This document shows positions 31,450 to 33,789 of a stretch of 33,789 nt of DNA, one piece after another. Source of the DNA: Welwitschia mirabilis. Lineage: Eukaryota; Gnetophyta; Gnetopsida; Welwitschiales. Location of the stretch: assembly GCA_051453625.1 (NCBI GenBank), contig JBOZIK010000001.1:133928307-133962095 (forward strand). Direction: 5' to 3'. The notes beneath the pieces are model-generated. The model did no database searches. It saw only the letters and a program-made list of their open reading frames with translations, and was not told where the DNA came from. Made by a program: the position numbers and the translations under genes. The stretch's first letter is position 1, and each line of letters begins with the position of its first letter.

Positions 31450-33400
31450 ATCATGTTAGATATTCATGTACTTTTTTCCCTCCCCTTTTTACATAAATTC
31501 ACCTAAAGAAGTGGAATTTTCTTATTACACTTTCTAGTCTTTGTATTTTCTTCTAATTACTTAGATTCATGGGGATGATCCCCCTTCCTCCATTTTCCCA
31601 AGGCGATTCATCTATGTAATTAAAACACTATAACTAACATCTCATATTCCCCATCCTTCTAATTCCATAGCTGGGCATTTCCTTCCATGTAACTGCATCN
31701 NNNNNNNNNATTTTATTTCTCCTTTTTTTCCTTCTAAATGAGATTCCTCAAAATTGTATTTATTGTACATTTTATCTTTCTTATAAGTACCCTGTTAATT
31801 CTTTTTATCTTGTTATTCTATCATAATTGTATTAGCTAGAATCACTCTAGCTTTGCTAGATAGGAAAATGGACTTTTAATGCCTATACTTCCTTTTCATC
31901 TTTTTTTCCTATTAGGAACTCAAATTTGATAAATTTTTCCATTGAAACATAGGTATTCTATGATAGAGATCTTTTTCCTTTCTTTTTTGAATTTGTAGTA
32001 GTCTTGTTACTACTTCTTGCACATTATTTCATGTATTTACAAAGTATGCTCTACTTTTTTCCCTATTAGTTTCTAGCCCTCAGTATCTTTTAAAATTCTT
32101 CAATTCCTAATTAATGGCATATATTTGTTTAATATTACATTAGTAGAAGATTATAGTATCATCTACATCTGATTACATAAGAACCTATTCTCATGAAGGG
32201 CTAAACCTATTCCCTTAACTTGGTTAATGTATTCTTATAAGTAGTCTAGCATTATGATAAATAGATATGATGAAAGAAGATATTCCTACCTTAAAACCCT
32301 TCCTATTTTAAAATTTCACACATCTTTTAATTTATTATAGGTTCAATCAACTATTTTTTTACATTTAATACATTAACTAGACAAATTTGTTAAAAAATTA
32401 TTTTCCTCTTAGCATGTGAGCTAAGAGCCTCTAAGACATGAAATCATATGCCTTTTTAGTCTCTAGTTTTGACATGCAAGCTAGAATTATTTTTATCTTT
32501 TAATGGTATGAAAAAATTTGTAACTGCATACTAGTTGGTCTAAAATTCTTATTTCCTTTAGAAATTCCACTTAATTTGGATGAACCACTAAAGGTAGATA
32601 GAATTACATCATTCTTCATTAATACTTGCATTATTCCAAAACAAAGGTACTACCCCTTTCTGTATGGATTTTCTAAAATATTTCTCCATAATTTTTCTCA
32701 CATAGGATTAGTACTACTTCTTGAAGAATTCCACTATCCAACTATTTAGGCTAGAAATCCTATTAAGTTTTATTATAAATTTGTCTTTTTCTATCAATTT
32801 TAAAATATATTTCCTCTTCCATGTATTTATGTAGTTATTTAACTTTTCTATCTCTTACTTCCTTATAATAAGTTTTTTGGTTTCATTGAATCTTTTTTGT
32901 TTCAACTAGATTTTTTTAATGTTACTTTGTTATTTTATTTATCTTAAAAATTTAAAGATGAATTTTATGTGTTTGCTTCCCTTCTTTAGCTAGTTTATAT
33001 TTGCCCTAACTTCTAATAGATTTCTTCTTTTTTTTGTAATGTTATGGAGCTCTTATAGTTTCTTTCATTCTTTCTCCTGAAGATCTTCTCTTATCTTCTA
33101 TTTTTTTTTTTTAAGTTCTCTTATTTCTTATTTTAAATCCTACTTCTATTAATATTATCCCTTCACCATTTACTTTTCTTTGTTCTACCTAAGTTATATT
33201 TTAAGCTTCTATAGTGATCAACTCTTGGATCTTATCTATTATTTTTATGAATTCTTTGAATTCTTCCTTATGCAACCATGTAGTTTTACGGTGAAATGTG
33301 CTCTTCTATTATCTTATTTCTTTCTTTATTTTTTCCCCTTGAAAGTAATGATTTTAGAACTATGCTTTAAACACCACCTTTTGTCTCCTTTAAGTTTCCA
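31450..33400 (-). pseudogene. Decayed LINE (non-LTR) ORF2, reverse transcriptase region
   Basis: Minus-strand reading through many stops. TTWLHKEEFKEFIKIID near 33,225-33,280 resembles the NxWLxHPxFxxFVxxWW segment after the LINE endonuclease. In the RT region, LNRISSLNSWIVEFFKK (about 32,720-32,770) sits where APGPDGFTxxFYQxFW is expected. The catalytic box SDVDDTIIF (family YADDTLIF) lies near 32,150-32,170, followed by AINXELKNFKRYXGLETNRE (family NLKxILxxFExxSGLKIN). LSSKARVILANTIM near 31,820-31,865 matches the LSxAGRxxLxKxVL motif. A 10-N gap lies at 31,700-31,709. No poly-A tail or target duplication was found. The LINE call is reasonable, the boundaries rough. Confidence 0.55.
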
Positions 33401-33789
33401 ACCTTTCTCTCTAATTCAATTCCACCTAAGGCACCTTTTGTAGTAGTCCATTTCTTTTCTAAATTTATAAATTATCTATATTCATTAGGATAATAGACCA
33501 TTTTATTTTATTTTTAATAATTAATAAAGTATTATTACCTTTAAAGGTTCATTAGATAATTGCCACAACATATATATTAAATTAAAAATAGCTCTAATTT
33601 CATCCTTAATAGCCATGAGTACTAGCTATTATTTCCTTTTTAATGGATACTTATTCTATTTTATTATTTGTAGAATGAGACGTACGATCTGCTAATGAAA
33701 AACACTACTGTAAAGCAAACATGCAAGGTAGCCTTTTATATATGAAGAGAATTCAATGACATTATACTCTGGGTGGTGAACGGTTGGCA
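33401..33789. other. Unrecognised window end
   Basis: Up to about 33,660 this is AT-rich and may include the start of the LINE. The last 130 bases have a few CpGs (ACGTACG, GAACGG) and a more balanced composition, possibly lower-copy DNA. No frame or motif is recognised. Confidence 0.3.

Noticed and set aside
1-33789. tRNA or rRNA genes
   Set aside because: No convincing cloverleaf arms, box A/B promoters or rRNA signature were noticed by eye; a covariance-model search would settle it.

Overview
The window looks like nuclear DNA of a flowering plant: very AT-rich, poor in CpG, and built almost entirely from decayed, nested retrotransposons, with scaffold gaps of 10, 100 and 841 N. No intact cellular gene, rRNA, tRNA or CRISPR array is recognisable. 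Every long protein similarity is to retrotransposon proteins interrupted by stops and frameshifts. Family assignments rest on reading motifs by eye; no database was searched.

Layout. 1-3,055: minus-strand Ty3/gypsy element (here E0), running from a decayed primer-binding site near 3,030 through gag to a protease that leaves the window at position 1. 3,056-5,640: its probable LTR followed by unresolved repeat debris. 5,639-5,650: an exact tRNA-iMet-type primer-binding site beside another possible LTR. 6,172-6,620: a small CpG-containing, gene-like island on the minus strand with a plant-type start context and a possible intron. 6,630-10,445: unrecognised AT-rich DNA with an 841-base gap. 10,446-26,260: the main structure, three insertions deep. 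26,261-31,400: mostly unrecognised debris. 31,450-33,400: decayed minus-strand LINE reverse transcriptase region.

Main structure. A plus-strand Ty3/gypsy polyprotein (E1) is read from RT through RNase H into integrase at 10,446-11,903, stops, and resumes with the rest of integrase at 25,417-26,260. The 13.5 kb in between is a second Ty3/gypsy element (E2) on the minus strand. Its two LTRs, each about 2.8-2.9 kb, are at 22,421-25,416 (5' LTR) and 11,904-17,182 (3' LTR). Its internal region reads C-terminal gag, PR, RT, RNase H and IN, followed by a polypurine tract at the 3' LTR edge. The 3' LTR is itself split at 13,691-16,077 by a fold-back element whose arms carry TTGAC-rich minisatellites; the uninterrupted 5' LTR supplies the empty site. 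Order of events: E1, then E2 into E1 integrase, then the fold-back element into the E2 LTR.

Assembly caution. Five of the seven 100-N gaps are flanked by near-identical copies of the same 36-176 bases. They are probably overlapping or haplotypic contig ends placed side by side, so those duplications should not be read as biology.
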